In this document: one piece after another, positions 1-9,023 of the stretch
Layout: every line of letters starts with the position of its first letter
How positions within the stretch are numbered: the first letter of the stretch is position 1
Assembly: GCF_009765995.1 (NCBI RefSeq)
Contig: NZ_LMUI01000048.1
Coordinates: 124,001-188,000 of the forward strand
Source of the DNA: Methylocapsa sp. S129
GTDB taxonomy: Bacteria; Pseudomonadota; Alphaproteobacteria; Rhizobiales; Beijerinckiaceae
DNA: 64,000 bases
Direction: 5' to 3'
Program-made: the position numbers and the translations under genes
The notes under the pieces: model-generated
Told to the model about the DNA's origin: nothing
The model's input: only the letters and a program-made list of their open reading frames with translations
Database searches by the model: none

Positions 1-387
1 GAGAGCCGCCTCGATTGGCTGGCAGGACTGACCGCTTGCAAGGCTGTGGTCATCGAGGGCGTCGAGGTGGTCTTCATCGTGATCGCGGTCGGCGCCGGCC
101 GCGGCCTGATCGTCCCCGCGAGTCTCGGCGCCCTGGCGGCCTGCGCGCTCGTGCTGCTGGCAGGCGCGGCGATCCGCCAACCTTTGACCCGCGTTCCGGA
201 AAACGCGCTCAAATTCTGCGTCGGAATCATGCTGTCAGCCTTCGGCATATTCTGGACCGGCGAGGGCCTCGGCGTCGCCTGGCCCGGCGCCGATCTCGCC
301 ATCCCAGGATTGATCGTCCTGTTCCTCGCGACGGCGCTCATTCTTGTGCGGATCGCGCGGCCCGCCGATGCGAAAGTCTCGCCATGA
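1..387 (+). CDS. COG4280-family membrane protein, C-terminal part
   Basis: The reading frame is open from the first base, so the N-terminal half lies outside the window; 128 residues are visible. They contain about four hydrophobic segments, around EGVEVVFIVIAVGA, the following Ala/Leu-rich stretch, LKFCVGIMLSAFGIFW and LIVLFLATALIL. The run EGVEVVFIVIAVGAG followed by VPENALKF and GEGLG matches my memory of COG4280, a family of polytopic inner-membrane proteins of unknown function. The glutamate in the first visible helix resembles the REGxE helix of FTR1-type transporters, but that is only an analogy. The stop codon overlaps the next start (ATGA), so the two are probably translated together. 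Confidence 0.6.
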   Translation, partial: ESRLDWLAGLTACKAVVIEGVEVVFIVIAVGAGRGLIVPASLGALAACALVLLAGAAIRQPLTRVPENALKFCVGIMLSAFGIFWTGEGLGVAWPGADLAIPGLIVLFLATALILVRIARPADAKVSP

Positions 388-587
388 AAGCCATCGCCGC
401 CATAGTCAACGAGATCCTCGGACTCTTTGTCGACGACCAGGGCCTCGCGCTTTCGATCCTTGGCGTCGTGGCGGTGGCGATTGTGCTTGCTCTCGGCGTG
501 CACGCGCCGTCGATCGTTACGGGGGCCGCGATTGTGCTGGGATGCGCGGCCGCCCTGGTCGTCAGCGTCTTGCGCGCCAAAACGTGA
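384..587 (+). CDS. small two-helix membrane protein coupled to the COG4280-like gene
   Basis: This encodes 67 residues starting at an ATG that overlaps the stop of the preceding gene in an ATGA arrangement. The protein begins MKAIAAIVNEILGLFVDDQG and then has two hydrophobic stretches (about residues 21-40 and 44-62), so a small inner-membrane protein is expected. A short gene of this kind is, as I recall, a common partner of COG4280 genes, but no function is known. I see no catalytic motif. The tight coupling is the main reason to accept so short a gene. Confidence 0.55.
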   Translation: MKAIAAIVNEILGLFVDDQGLALSILGVVAVAIVLALGVHAPSIVTGAAIVLGCAAALVVSVLRAKT

Positions 588-722
588 CGCCGTCGCCGCG
601 CGAAGCCGTCAGAGTCGAGCGGTGTCGCGGTCGCTCGCCAGCGCGTGCCCGGTAGAAGAAAAGTCTCGTGCGCTGGAACCCGCCAGCAAGATCGAGGAGA
701 CAGGGATGCGCGGCGCCCGGTC

Positions 723-980
723 CTATTTATGCGCGCCAGGCCGCCCGAGCCATTCGCGCAGGGCGGCGTTGATGCGCGACTGCCAACCGCGCCCCTGCGC
801 GCGAAAGGCCTCGATGATGTCCGGGTCGAGACGAATCGTCGTCGACACCTTGGGCGCAGTGATCGGCGGGCGGCCGCGCCGGACAGACGCGGCCGCGAAC
901 TTTTTGCGCCACTCGGGCGTGGAGAGATCAGGGGCGTCGTCCTGAAAATCTTGGGCCGTAGAGGCTTTGTTCGCGGTCAT
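723..980 (-). CDS. brnA: BrnA-family antitoxin
   Basis: This 85-residue protein has the BrnA (PF14384) pattern: an N-terminal segment with PEWRKKFAAA, then KVSTTIRLDPDIIEAFRAQG and the C-terminal WQSRINAALREWL. The C-terminal half is a ribbon-helix-helix DNA-binding fold that in the family both neutralises BrnT and represses the operon. The start lies inside the upstream brnT gene, a 53-nt overlap that is longer than the few bases common between toxin and antitoxin genes. The palindromes before brnT (1218-1244) are the likely binding sites. The toxin-first order is typical of brnTA. Confidence 0.88.
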   Translation of the reverse strand: MTANKASTAQDFQDDAPDLSTPEWRKKFAAASVRRGRPPITAPKVSTTIRLDPDIIEAFRAQGRGWQSRINAALREWLGRPGAHK

Positions 981-1212
981 TGGCTTTTCTCATGCTTACA
1001 ATACGAAATGCGCCGGCGCGGGGCGTCCAGACGACAACGACCATCCTGGCGTCGAGGAAACCGATCGTGATGTGGCGCGATTCGCCATAATCGCGCCGAT
1101 CGTCGGCCACTGTCAGCGTCTCGTCGGCAAAGATTTCATTCGCGCGAGCCATGTCGAGGCCCCGGTCTTTCAAGGTCCGGTCTCGCTTGACGGGATCGAA
1201 CTCGACCTTCAT
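928..1212 (-). CDS. brnT: BrnT-family ribonuclease toxin
   Basis: The 94-residue protein shows the BrnT (PF04365, DUF497) signature: FDPVKRDRTLKDRGLDM near the start, then DDRRDYGESRHITIGFLD and the closing FRIVSMRKANDREQ. BrnT is a RelE-like ribonuclease that halts translation unless bound by BrnA. The Arg and Lys residues of the SMRKAN segment belong to the conserved basic site. Its 3' end overlaps brnA by 53 nt, so the two are co-translated. No strong Shine-Dalgarno sequence precedes the ATG at 1212, and the promoter probably lies within the AT-rich stretch just upstream. Confidence 0.88.
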   Translation of the reverse strand: MKVEFDPVKRDRTLKDRGLDMARANEIFADETLTVADDRRDYGESRHITIGFLDARMVVVVWTPRAGAFRIVSMRKANDREQSLYGPRFSGRRP

Positions 1213-1217
1213 TAAAT

Positions 1218-1244
1218 TATTGTTACTACAATATAGGAGCTATA
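1218..1244. promoter_or_regulatory. candidate BrnA operator: two adjacent inverted repeats
   Basis: Immediately upstream of brnT, bases 1218-1233 form a perfect inverted repeat TATTGT-N4-ACAATA. Bases 1232-1244 form a second, TATAG-GAG-CTATA. They lie in a short AT-rich island in otherwise GC-rich DNA, 6 to 32 bases before the brnT start codon. Since BrnA represses its own operon in characterised systems, these are the natural candidate binding sites. The assignment is inference from position and symmetry. Confidence 0.55.
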
Positions 1245-1282
1245 TCAAGGAATCTGTCGGCCAAGAGGCAACAGGCCTGCGC

Positions 1283-2128
1283 TCAAGCCGCCGCCAGCGC
1301 ATTCGCCCGCGCCGCCTCGCGGCGCAGTTCCGCGCGCTTGACGATTTCGTAGACGATCGCGCCGATGACCGTCACGCCGATGATGACGACCGCCATTGCG
1401 CTGATCGCCGGCGTCGTGCCCGCGCGCACGCGCCCGGCCAGAACCGTCGTCAGCGTCTTGTCGGCGAGGATCGCGAAAGTGGTCGTGTTGTAATTCTCGA
1501 ATGACGAGAGGAAAGCGATCACCGCCGCCGAAAATATCGCGGGCCGCAGGAACGGCAGCAGGATGTCGAAGAACACCTGCGTCTGGCTCGCGCCAAGATC
1601 GAGCGCGGCCTCCTCCTGCACCCGGTCGTAGCGTTGCAGGCGCGACAGAAAGATCAGCATGCAATAGGCCGAGATGAAGGCCGCCTGGCCGAGCGTCGCG
1701 AGGAATATGCCGTTGAACAAGGATTGCATACCGGTCAGTTCGGTCACGTCCTTCCAGAAGATCACCGTCGAAATGCCAATGATGACGCCCGGCGTCAGCA
1801 CCGGCGACACCACGATCAGATAATAGAGCGAACGGGCCGGGCGGTAGATCTGCGTCATCAGGATCGCGCCGGCGAGGCCCAGCGGCACCGAGAGCGCGAC
1901 GACAAAGGCGCCGATGATGAAACTGTTGACCAGCCCCTCCATCAAATTGCGATCGGCGGTGAGCTTGGCGAACCAGTCGAGCGTGAAGCCCTCGAACGGC
2001 CAGACCTGCGGATAGTCGGGCGTGTTGAAAGCGGTAACGCCCATGACGATCAGCGGCCCGAACAGAAAGGCGAAGAACAGCGCGATGTAAAAGCCGAGCA
2101 TGAGCCTCCAGACGAAGCGCGCGCTCAT
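1283..2128 (-). CDS. polyamine-type ABC importer permease (PotC-like)
   Basis: This 281-residue inner-membrane protein has six predicted helices, the first at about residues 10-35. The EAA loop around residues 170-195 (EEAALDLGASQTQVFFDILL) is where the permease contacts the ATPase. It belongs to the binding-protein-dependent transport inner-membrane family (PF00528), and the order of genes marks it as the PotC-type subunit. Its ATG overlaps the stop of the upstream permease gene by four bases. The start at 2128 leaves a normal N-terminal first helix. Substrate is inferred from the family only; putrescine and spermidine are the usual cargoes. Confidence 0.85.
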   Translation of the reverse strand: MSARFVWRLMLGFYIALFFAFLFGPLIVMGVTAFNTPDYPQVWPFEGFTLDWFAKLTADRNLMEGLVNSFIIGAFVVALSVPLGLAGAILMTQIYRPARSLYYLIVVSPVLTPGVIIGISTVIFWKDVTELTGMQSLFNGIFLATLGQAAFISAYCMLIFLSRLQRYDRVQEEAALDLGASQTQVFFDILLPFLRPAIFSAAVIAFLSSFENYNTTTFAILADKTLTTVLAGRVRAGTTPAISAMAVVIIGVTVIGAIVYEIVKRAELRREAARANALAAA

Positions 2129-3144
2129 CGGGTGATCTCCGACAGGCTGACCTTGAACAGCCTCATCGTCAGCGAAACGAAGGCCATGCAGGTCAGCAAC
2201 AGGATCATCGCGTAGGCCGAGCCCTGCGGCCAGTTGAACGCCTGGAAGAAACGGTCATAGACGATCGGCGTGAACCATAGGGTCTTGGGTCCGCCCAGCA
2301 CGAGCGGGGCGGCCAGGGCGCCGGCGCACAGCATGAACACGAGCGTCGCGCCGGACGCGATGCCAGGCTTGGCGAAGGGCATCACCACGAACAGATGGAT
2401 GTGCCACCATGGCGCGCCCAGATCCCGCGCCGCTTCGATCTGATTGCGATCGAGACTCTCGATCGCGTTGTAGAGCGGGAACATCATGATCAGCAGATAG
2501 GCGTAGGTGAGTCCCGCATAGAGCGCGACATCGTGGCCGATGAAATCCACGGGTTCGCTGATCAGGCCCGCGGCGATTGCGACATTGTTGATGAGCCCGC
2601 CGGTGCCCAGCAGAATGCGGAAAGCGAAGGCGCGCAGGATTTCATTGATCCAGTAAGGGATCACCAGCAGCACCATCAATTTCAACACGGTCTGCGGCTT
2701 GGCGACCTGCGCCATGAAATAGGCGAGGGGATAGCAGATCGCGAAATTGACGATCGTGATGATCGTCGAGACGAAAATCGTGATCCAGAACGCATTGAGA
2801 TGGGTCGTGTTCCAATGGTCGGTATTGCGCGTTGAGCCGAACAGGAAGTAGCGATAATTCTCGAGCGTATAGATGTCCTCGGGGCCGCCGCGTTTGATCT
2901 GCGGCAGTTTCGGGTGGAACGAATAATCGACCATATAAAGTTGCGGGAAGACGATCAGGATCAATGCCCAGAACACCGCCGCGCCAATGAGAAAAATCGC
3001 GATCGGCGTTCCGTTGCGCTGGAAGAAACCCGGGCCCTGGACAAAACCGCGGCGTCGCCGATCCAGCAACGCCATTGCGATGAACGCGAGGATCACCACG
3101 AGCGGCGTTGCGAAAATGAGCGCGGCGGTGAACGGATGGGTCAA
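2125..3144 (-). CDS. polyamine-type ABC importer permease (PotB-like)
   Basis: This 339-residue permease has six or seven helices and an EAA loop containing EAARDLGAPWWHIHLFVVM in its C-terminal third. The start codon is TTG at 3144, with a GAGG Shine-Dalgarno about six bases before it; the next Met lies inside the first membrane helix, so TTG is preferred. It is longer than typical PotB (about 275-310) because of a loop after the first helix (RRRRGFVQGPGFF and following). It sits ten bases after the ATPase gene and overlaps the second permease gene. Confidence 0.84.
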   Translation of the reverse strand: MTHPFTAALIFATPLVVILAFIAMALLDRRRRGFVQGPGFFQRNGTPIAIFLIGAAVFWALILIVFPQLYMVDYSFHPKLPQIKRGGPEDIYTLENYRYFLFGSTRNTDHWNTTHLNAFWITIFVSTIITIVNFAICYPLAYFMAQVAKPQTVLKLMVLLVIPYWINEILRAFAFRILLGTGGLINNVAIAAGLISEPVDFIGHDVALYAGLTYAYLLIMMFPLYNAIESLDRNQIEAARDLGAPWWHIHLFVVMPFAKPGIASGATLVFMLCAGALAAPLVLGGPKTLWFTPIVYDRFFQAFNWPQGSAYAMILLLTCMAFVSLTMRLFKVSLSEITR

Positions 3145-3153
3145 AGCGCCGCC

Positions 3154-4233
3154 TCACTCATTTCGCGAGAGGGGGAGCACAAGCGCATCGGCGCTCGAAA
3201 ATGTCAGCCCGACAGGCGCCCCGGGCGCCAATGTCGCGATGTCGGCGCCGCGCCCGACCGACATCGTCATCGGTTGGCCGTTGGCCGCGCGCAGGAAGAC
3301 CAGCGTGAAATTGCCCTCGAAGGCGGAATTGACGAATTCGGCGGTCAGGTCGGGCGCGGCGCCGGGCGGGCAAAGCTGCAGCGCTTCGGGCCGCAGAAAG
3401 ATCGTCGCGAGGGCGCCCTGCGTCAGGCCCGCGCCGGCGCGTCCCTTCAGAACGCCGAGCGGCGTCTTGAGAGACGCCATTCCAACCGCGATGTCCTCGA
3501 CGATTCCCGACACGCCATTGTTCTCGCCGACGAACGAGGCGACGAAAGGCGTGGCGGGGCGATCATAAACGGCGCGTCCGTCGCCGACCTGTTCGACATG
3601 GCCCGCATTCATCACGGCGATCCGGTCGGACATGGTCAAGGCCTCGCCCTGATCATGGGTGATGTAAATGAAGGTGATGCCGACGCGCTTCTGGATCGCG
3701 CGGAGTTCCGTGCGCATATGCTGGCGCAGGCGAAGGTCGAGCGCCGACAGCGGCTCGTCGAGCAGCAGCACTTTGGGCTCGACCGCGAGCGCGCGCGCCA
3801 CGGCGACGCGCTGTTTCTGACCGCCCGACAATTCGCTGATGCGCTTGTCGCCCTGATCGGGCAAAGCGACGAGGCGCAAGAGTTCGTCGGCCCGGCGCTT
3901 GCGCTCGGCCTTCGGGACGCCGCGCACGCGCAAGCCGTAGCCGATGTTTTCGGCGACCGACATTAGCGGGAAGAGCGCAAGATTCTGGAAGATCAGGGCG
4001 GTCGGGCGCTTGTTCGACCCAATGCCGGCCATGTCCTGGCCGGCGATGCGAACGGCGCCTTCGGTCGGTTCGAGAAAGCCGGAAATCGTGCGCAAAAGCG
4101 TCGTCTTGCCGCAACCCGACGGACCCAGAATCGAAAAGAACTCGCCGCCGTTGATCCTAAGAGAAACGTCCTTGACGGCTGTGAAATCGCCGAACCGGAT
4201 CGTGACGCGGTCCAATTCGATGTCTGCGCTCAT
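3154..4233 (-). CDS. polyamine-type ABC importer ATPase (PotA-like)
   Basis: A 359-residue ATPase with all key motifs: Walker A GPSGCGKTT near residue 40, Q-loop in LIFQNLALFP, signature LSGGQKQR, Walker B VLLLDEP and the switch histidine in ITHDQGE. A TOBE regulatory domain follows from about residue 275 to the end. This is the PotA/MalK/UgpC layout of importer ATPases, and the two downstream permeases and upstream binding protein identify it as the polyamine or similar transporter subunit. It lies 211 bases after the binding-protein gene; the gap contains a dispersed repeat. Confidence 0.88.
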   Translation of the reverse strand: MSADIELDRVTIRFGDFTAVKDVSLRINGGEFFSILGPSGCGKTTLLRTISGFLEPTEGAVRIAGQDMAGIGSNKRPTALIFQNLALFPLMSVAENIGYGLRVRGVPKAERKRRADELLRLVALPDQGDKRISELSGGQKQRVAVARALAVEPKVLLLDEPLSALDLRLRQHMRTELRAIQKRVGITFIYITHDQGEALTMSDRIAVMNAGHVEQVGDGRAVYDRPATPFVASFVGENNGVSGIVEDIAVGMASLKTPLGVLKGRAGAGLTQGALATIFLRPEALQLCPPGAAPDLTAEFVNSAFEGNFTLVFLRAANGQPMTMSVGRGADIATLAPGAPVGLTFSSADALVLPLSRNE

Positions 4234-4306
4234 GCGATCGTCATCTCAAAGCCTGGATCGTTCATGCAAAAGGCGCGCCGGCTGTCGAGGGCCGCTAAGC
4301 CCCCGT

Positions 4307-4415
4307 CGTCATGGCCGGGCTTGTCCCGGCCATCCACGCGGCGCCATCGCACATAACTTCCGAGACTGGCGTCGGCGGCTCGGCGTGGATGGCCGGGACA
4401 AGCCCGGCTATGACG
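4307..4415. repeat. dispersed palindromic element, copy 1
   Basis: About 109 bp bounded by inverted ends CGTCATGGCCGGGCTTGTCC and its near complement ending in GCTATGACG. It lies in the gap between the binding-protein and ATPase genes of the Pot-like operon. The same ends occur at 47310-47418 and 63518-63626, with short derivatives at 51096 and 60492. Elements with this sequence are abundant between genes in many Hyphomicrobiales. The transcript could fold into a long hairpin, which might alter the ratio of binding protein to the rest of the importer. Confidence 0.85.
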
Positions 4416-4444
4416 GAGGTGGGTTCGATCGCCGTCGATGGAAA

Positions 4445-5593
4445 TCAAGCCGCCTTGTATTTCTCCGCATATTGCGAGCGCAATTCGGCGAACCATGAGG
4501 GCTCGACCGGGCGCCACCACATCTTGTCGATCGAAGCGCCGGGATAGGCTTCGCTGAATATGCCGCGCGCCTTGTCCGACAGGAGCTTATCGGCGCCAAT
4601 CCCCGAAGGATTGTAGCCGGAGCCTTCGGCGACTTTGGCGGCGCCTTCGGGCGAATGCAGATAGTTCAGGAAAGCATAAGCCTGCTCGACATTCTTGGAA
4701 GCCTTGCTGAGCGACCAGCCGTCGACCCAGCCGATCGCGCCTTCCTTGGGCGCCTGATAGGAGATCGGCTTGCCGGATTTTTTCAGGCTGATGACCGGCC
4801 CGTCCCAGGTCTGGCCGATGACGACGCCGTTCGAGATCAGGCCGGATTTGGTATTGTCGGCCGAGTCCCAGAATTGTTTGATCCAGGCCTTGCGGTCGAT
4901 CGCCTCCTTCAACAGCACGTCGTAGATTTTCTTCATCTGGTCTTCGTTCTTGAAAGCGTCGAGCATGCGGTTCGTCGGCAGCTTGCCGGTCCCGTCCAGC
5001 CAAAGGCCGATGCCCAGCAGCAGCGAATGCGGGCGCCCCTGCACCTTCCCCTTGTATTCGTCGTTCCACAGCGTGCCGAAGGAGAGCTCGTCGGGTGCGA
5101 TCTTGGTCAGATCGTTGCGCCAGGAAATCGCCTCCGTGCCCCAGCAATGGGGCACGTGATAAAGCTTGCCGTCCCAGGTCCAATTGGCCGCCGAGGCCTT
5201 GAGCAAGGACGGAACGATCAGGTCGAGCTTCACGCGCTTGTCGTCGAGCGGCTGCAGGACGCCGATGTCTTTGAATTGCGGCGCGCGGTCATGGGTCGGC
5301 TGGCAGAGATCGAAGCCCGCGCCGTCGGTCGCCTGCAGCTTGTTGATCTGTTCTTCGTTCTGCGAGAACGGCGTCGAATTGACCTTGATGCCGGTCGCTT
5401 TTTCGAAATCGGGGATGACGGGATCGGGCAATTCGTCATCCCAGTTGAGGATGCTGAGTTCGCCCGAGGATGAAAGGGCTTGGCTCACAATGGCGGGCGA
5501 AGCGACGGCGCCGAGGCCCAGAGCCGCGGAGGTTTTCAAGAACGATCGGCGGCTGACGCCCGCCAGCAGCAAGCTATGGGTCGATTTGAACAT
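4445..5593 (-). CDS. polyamine-type ABC importer binding protein (PotD-like), Tat signal
   Basis: The start at 5593 is chosen because a GGAGGG ribosome site lies about ten bases upstream and the protein then begins with a twin-arginine signal, SRRSFLKTSAALGLG near residues 13-28. The frame is open further upstream but that extension has no support. The mature 350-residue protein (extracellular solute-binding, PotD/F type) starts ELSILNWDDELPDPV and carries the family pattern of aromatic and acidic residues (NWTWDGKLYHVPHCWGTEA). It would bind substrate in the periplasm and deliver it to the permeases encoded downstream. Polyamine as substrate is inferred from family resemblance. Confidence 0.85.
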   Translation of the reverse strand: MFKSTHSLLLAGVSRRSFLKTSAALGLGAVASPAIVSQALSSSGELSILNWDDELPDPVIPDFEKATGIKVNSTPFSQNEEQINKLQATDGAGFDLCQPTHDRAPQFKDIGVLQPLDDKRVKLDLIVPSLLKASAANWTWDGKLYHVPHCWGTEAISWRNDLTKIAPDELSFGTLWNDEYKGKVQGRPHSLLLGIGLWLDGTGKLPTNRMLDAFKNEDQMKKIYDVLLKEAIDRKAWIKQFWDSADNTKSGLISNGVVIGQTWDGPVISLKKSGKPISYQAPKEGAIGWVDGWSLSKASKNVEQAYAFLNYLHSPEGAAKVAEGSGYNPSGIGADKLLSDKARGIFSEAYPGASIDKMWWRPVEPSWFAELRSQYAEKYKAA

Positions 5594-5977
5594 TGACTTA
5601 AGCCCTCCATGCGCCGGCGGCCGCGCCAAGTGACCAAGCAAGAACGATGCCCGGCGCAACGCCGTTCGGGCGTCGCCGCGCAGAACTTGTGAAATCCCGC
5701 CGATGTCTCGAAGCTGGCACAGGGACTGACTTTGCACAATGGGCCAAAGGCCCGTCAATGGCGTCATTTCACGACCGAGGCAGGAACATTAATCATTGTA
5801 AACACAAAGAAATAGATCATAATTTTATTTTTTTTGTCAAATTTATATTTTGATGTCCTCCATCCCTTGAAGTCAACGCGCCGCAAGCCTGGCTTGACAT
5901 TCGCGCGCCCGCGGCGCTCCTCGGCGCGCCCTGCCTGGGTTCGCTGGGGGGCTTGCCTTTCTCATGCCTCTTCGCTC
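5594..5977. promoter_or_regulatory. divergent, AT-rich control region between the Pot-like operon and truA
   Basis: This 384-bp gap has no convincing gene. Bases 5785-5860 are strikingly AT-rich for this genome. On the minus strand a perfect TTGACA occurs (complement of 5835-5840), about 240 bases before the binding-protein start, but no -10 box at 16-18 bp spacing stands out. On the plus strand TTGTAA followed by CATAAT with 15-bp spacing is a weak candidate for truA. I treat the island as the probable promoter zone without fixing a start point. Confidence 0.4.
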
Positions 5978-6718
5978 ATGCCGCGCTACAAACTGACGCT
6001 TGAATATGACGGCGCGCCTTTCGTGGGCTGGCAGCGACAAGCCAATGGGCCCTCCGTGCAGGGGGCGCTGGAAGCCGCCCTTTTCGCTTTATGCGGCGAA
6101 GCGATCGTCGCCTACGGCGCCGGCCGCACGGACGCCGGCGTTCATGCGAGCGGGCAGGTCGCGCATGTCGATCTCGTCAAGAGCTGGGACGGTTTGCGGC
6201 TGCGCGAGGCGCTCAATGCGCATCTTGCGCCTCAGCCCATCGCGGTGCTGCGCGCGGAACAGGTCGAGGCCGATTTCGATGCGCGCCATTCCGCGCGCAT
6301 GCGTCACTATGTCTATCGCATCGTCAATCGCCGCGCGCCGCTGACCTTCGAGCGCGGCCGCGCCTGGCATGTGAAACGCGCGCTCGACGCCGATGCGATG
6401 AACGCCGCCGCCAAGGCGCTGCTCGGGCGTCACGATTTCTCGACGTTTCGCGATTCGCAATGCCAGGCGGCAAGCCCGGTCCGCACCCTGACGAGCCTAG
6501 AGGTCGCGCGCGTCGACGATCTTATCGAAATGCGGGTCAGCGCGCTGTCGTTCCTGCATCGGCAGGTGCGCTCGATGGTCGGCTCGCTTGAGCACGTCGG
6601 CGCAGGCTATTGGAGCGCCGCCGATCTCAAATCGGCGCTGGAGGCCGCCGACCGCAGCCGTTGCGGCCAGGTCGCGCCGGCCTGCGGGCTGTATTTGGCG
6701 CGGGTCGATTATGCCTGA
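5978..6718 (+). CDS. truA: tRNA pseudouridine(38-40) synthase
   Basis: This 246-residue protein isomerises uridines 38-40 in the tRNA anticodon stem. The conserved catalytic aspartate sits in [15 protein letters not shown] near residue 50. The opening [21 protein letters not shown] and the later [14 protein letters not shown] are family hallmarks. The ATG at 5978 is chosen because family members begin directly with this strand; the frame is open about 140 bases further upstream without similarity. Length fits the usual 240-270. It converges on rpmE across a short repeat. Confidence 0.95.
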   Translation: MPRYKLTLEYDGAPFVGWQRQANGPSVQGALEAALFALCGEAIVAYGAGRTDAGVHASGQVAHVDLVKSWDGLRLREALNAHLAPQPIAVLRAEQVEADFDARHSARMRHYVYRIVNRRAPLTFERGRAWHVKRALDADAMNAAAKALLGRHDFSTFRDSQCQAASPVRTLTSLEVARVDDLIEMRVSALSFLHRQVRSMVGSLEHVGAGYWSAADLKSALEAADRSRCGQVAPACGLYLARVDYA

Positions 6719-6767
6719 CGCGCCAGCGCTATCTGACGCGCCAGCGTTTCCCGATGCGCCGGAGCGT
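6714..6767. repeat. three imperfect 18-bp tandem repeats between truA and rpmE
   Basis: Units at 6714-6731, 6732-6749 and 6750-6767 share the core TGACGCGCCAGCG; the third is diverged. They begin over the truA stop codon and end one base before the rpmE stop, filling the convergent gap. No terminator hairpin with a T-tract is visible here. The origin is probably slipped duplication. Confidence 0.6.
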
Positions 6768-6768
6768 C

Positions 6769-7002
6769 TTACTTCTTGGCGCCGAGCGACAGGCCGGCAA
6801 AGCGCGTGTTGAAGCGCGACAGACGGCCGCCGCGATCCAGCAATTGCTGCGAACCGCCGGTCCAGGCCGGGTGGGTGTTGGGATCGATGTCGAGGTTCAA
6901 CGTCGCCCCTTCGGTCCCATAGGTCGAGCGGGTGAAGAACTCTTCGCCATTGGTCATGACGACCTTGATCATGTGATAATTGGGGTGGATGTCGGCCTTC
7001 AT
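6769..7002 (-). CDS. rpmE: 50S ribosomal protein L31, zinc-free form
   Basis: The 77-residue protein begins [20 protein letters not shown] and contains [16 protein letters not shown] and [15 protein letters not shown], the alphaproteobacterial L31 pattern. It has no cysteines, so the zinc-binding CxxC site of the other L31 form is absent, as is usual in this group. The start at 7002 has a GGACGAG ribosome site; the open frame extends about 180 bases upstream, but that part is not L31. It is divergent from the MsbA-like exporter, an order I recall from other Hyphomicrobiales. Confidence 0.95.
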   Translation of the reverse strand: MKADIHPNYHMIKVVMTNGEEFFTRSTYGTEGATLNLDIDPNTHPAWTGGSQQLLDRGGRLSRFNTRFAGLSLGAKK

Positions 7003-7183
7003 CGTCTCGTCCTTGCAAAGCGGTTTGGAGCCGCTGGATGGCCAGCGTCTCGCGCGTTGGCGCTTGCTATAATGGAGGCCGGCCTGCGACACAAGCGCCG
7101 CTTGCCCGCCGCGCAGCTTGATTTTCGGCGAAAAGTCATAGGTAAGCTCTTGAGACAAACTAGGGCGGGAGCCTCGCAGGGAC

Positions 7184-8998
7184 ATGAGTCAATCGGCTGA
7201 CGCGGGAAATAGAGCCGCGCGCGCGTCCCTGGCGGCTTTGCGCCCGCTTTTGCCCTATGCGCTGATCTATCGCGGCCGCATCGCCGGCGCCCTGATCGCC
7301 CTCATCGTCGCCTCCGGCGCGACCTTGGTGGTGCCGATCGCGGTGCGCCGGATGATCGACTACGGCTTTTCCGAACAGCGCGCCGGGCTTATCCATGCCT
7401 ATTTCATCGCGATGATCGGCGTGGTCGCCGTTCTCGCCCTCGCCTCGGGCCTGCGCTATTATTTCGTCATGACGCTCGGCGAACGGGTGGTCGCCGATTT
7501 GCGCGGCGATCTTTTCGCTCATCTGACCCGGCTCGACGCCAGCTTCTTCGACGCCGAAAAGACCGGCGAGATTGTCTCGCGGCTGTCGACCGACACAACG
7601 CAGTTGAAATCGGCTTTCGGTTCGTCAGCCTCGATCGCTCTGCGCAATTTCTTCATGTTCATCGGCGCCGTGGCGATGATGGTCGTCACCAGCCCCAAGC
7701 TTTCGGCCTATGTGCTCGTCGCCATACCGCTCATCATCCTGCCGCTCTATGCGGCCGGACGGGCGGTGCGCGAGCGCTCCCGGGCGGCCCAGGACACGCT
7801 CGCCGACGCCACCGCCTTCGCGACCGAAAGTCTCTCGGCCGTTCGCGTCATGCAAGCCTTCCTCGCGGAAGCGGCGAGCGTCGCCCGTTTCCGCAAGGCG
7901 GCGATGGGCGCTTATGAAGCAGCGCGATCGACGACCCTCTCCCGGTCGATCGTCACGATTGCCGCCTTGTTCCTCGCCTTTGGCAGCGTCGTCGTCGTGC
8001 TGTGGCTCGGTGCGCAGGATGTGCTGGCCGGCCGGATGACGGGGGGGACGCTGTCGCAGTTTCTGCTGTTCGCGGTGCTGGGCGCAGGCGCACTGGGCGA
8101 ACTCTCCCAGGTTTGGAGCGAAGTGTCGGCGGCCGCCGGCGCCGCCGGCCGCATCGCCGAAATCCTCGCGGTCGAGCCGAGGATCCAGTCGCCCGCTCAT
8201 CCTTTGCCGTTGCCGGCGCCGCCGCGTGGCGAAATCGCGTTCGACCGCGTCGCCTTCGCCTATCCCGGCAGGCCGGCCGACCTTGTTCTGAAGAACCTTG
8301 GCTTTCGCGTCGCGCCCGGCGAGGTCGTCGCCATCGTCGGTCCCTCGGGCGCCGGGAAATCGACGGTCTTCCAATTGCTCCTGCGCTTTTACGATCCCAC
8401 GGGTGGCGCCGTCTTGCTGGATGGAATCGACATCAAGCGGGTCGATCCGGCCGAATTGCGTGCGCGTCTCGCCTTGGTGCCTCAGGATCCTGTGATCTTT
8501 GGGGCGAGCATCGCCGACAATATCGCTTACGGCGCCCCTGGAGCGACTCGCGAACAAATCCGCGCCGCCGCCGAGCGCGCCGCCGCCGACCTGTTCATCA
8601 GGGCATTGCCGCAAGGCTATGACACGCTGATCGGCGAGCGCGGCGTGACGCTGTCGGGCGGCGAACGGCAGCGGCTGGCGATCGCGAGAGCGATCCTGAA
8701 AAACGCGCCGGTTCTATTGCTCGACGAAGCGACGTCCGCGCTCGACGCGGAAAACGAAACGCTCGTCCAGGGCGCGCTCGACGCGCTAATGACGGGACGC
8801 ACCACGCTCGTCATCGCTCATCGCCTCGCCACCATCGTCAACGCACATCGCATTCTGGTGATGGAGGGCGGCCGCATCGTCGAGGAAGGCACGCACCAGA
8901 GCCTGCTCGCCCAGGGCGGCCTCTACGCGCGCCTCGCTCGGCTGCAATTCGAGGCGGGCGCGGCGGCGCTGGAGAGCGAGCGCAACGCGGCGGAGTGA
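7184..8998 (+). CDS. MsbA-like ABC exporter, fused membrane and ATPase domains
   Basis: A 604-residue half-transporter. Residues 20-315 form a six-helix exporter membrane domain. Residues 345-580 form the ATPase domain with Walker [10 protein letters not shown], signature LSGGERQR, Walker [13 protein letters not shown] and the switch histidine in VIAHRLAT. It would work as a homodimer in the inner membrane, moving lipids or hydrophobic compounds outward; the substrate cannot be read from the sequence. It is not clearly MsbA itself: the membrane domain is of the broad alphaproteobacterial ABCB type found next to rpmE. Confidence 0.88.
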   Translation: MSQSADAGNRAARASLAALRPLLPYALIYRGRIAGALIALIVASGATLVVPIAVRRMIDYGFSEQRAGLIHAYFIAMIGVVAVLALASGLRYYFVMTLGERVVADLRGDLFAHLTRLDASFFDAEKTGEIVSRLSTDTTQLKSAFGSSASIALRNFFMFIGAVAMMVVTSPKLSAYVLVAIPLIILPLYAAGRAVRERSRAAQDTLADATAFATESLSAVRVMQAFLAEAASVARFRKAAMGAYEAARSTTLSRSIVTIAALFLAFGSVVVVLWLGAQDVLAGRMTGGTLSQFLLFAVLGAGALGELSQVWSEVSAAAGAAGRIAEILAVEPRIQSPAHPLPLPAPPRGEIAFDRVAFAYPGRPADLVLKNLGFRVAPGEVVAIVGPSGAGKSTVFQLLLRFYDPTGGAVLLDGIDIKRVDPAELRARLALVPQDPVIFGASIADNIAYGAPGATREQIRAAAERAAADLFIRALPQGYDTLIGERGVTLSGGERQRLAIARAILKNAPVLLLDEATSALDAENETLVQGALDALMTGRTTLVIAHRLATIVNAHRILVMEGGRIVEEGTHQSLLAQGGLYARLARLQFEAGAAALESERNAAE

Positions 8999-9023
8999 GG
9001 GCGGCGTTAAGTCAGCGCAAGAA

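Noticed and set aside
4307-4415. Interpretation of the inverted repeats as IS ends or a CRISPR.
   Set aside because: No transposase, target-site duplication or regularly spaced repeats; the copies are scattered and about 109 bp long.
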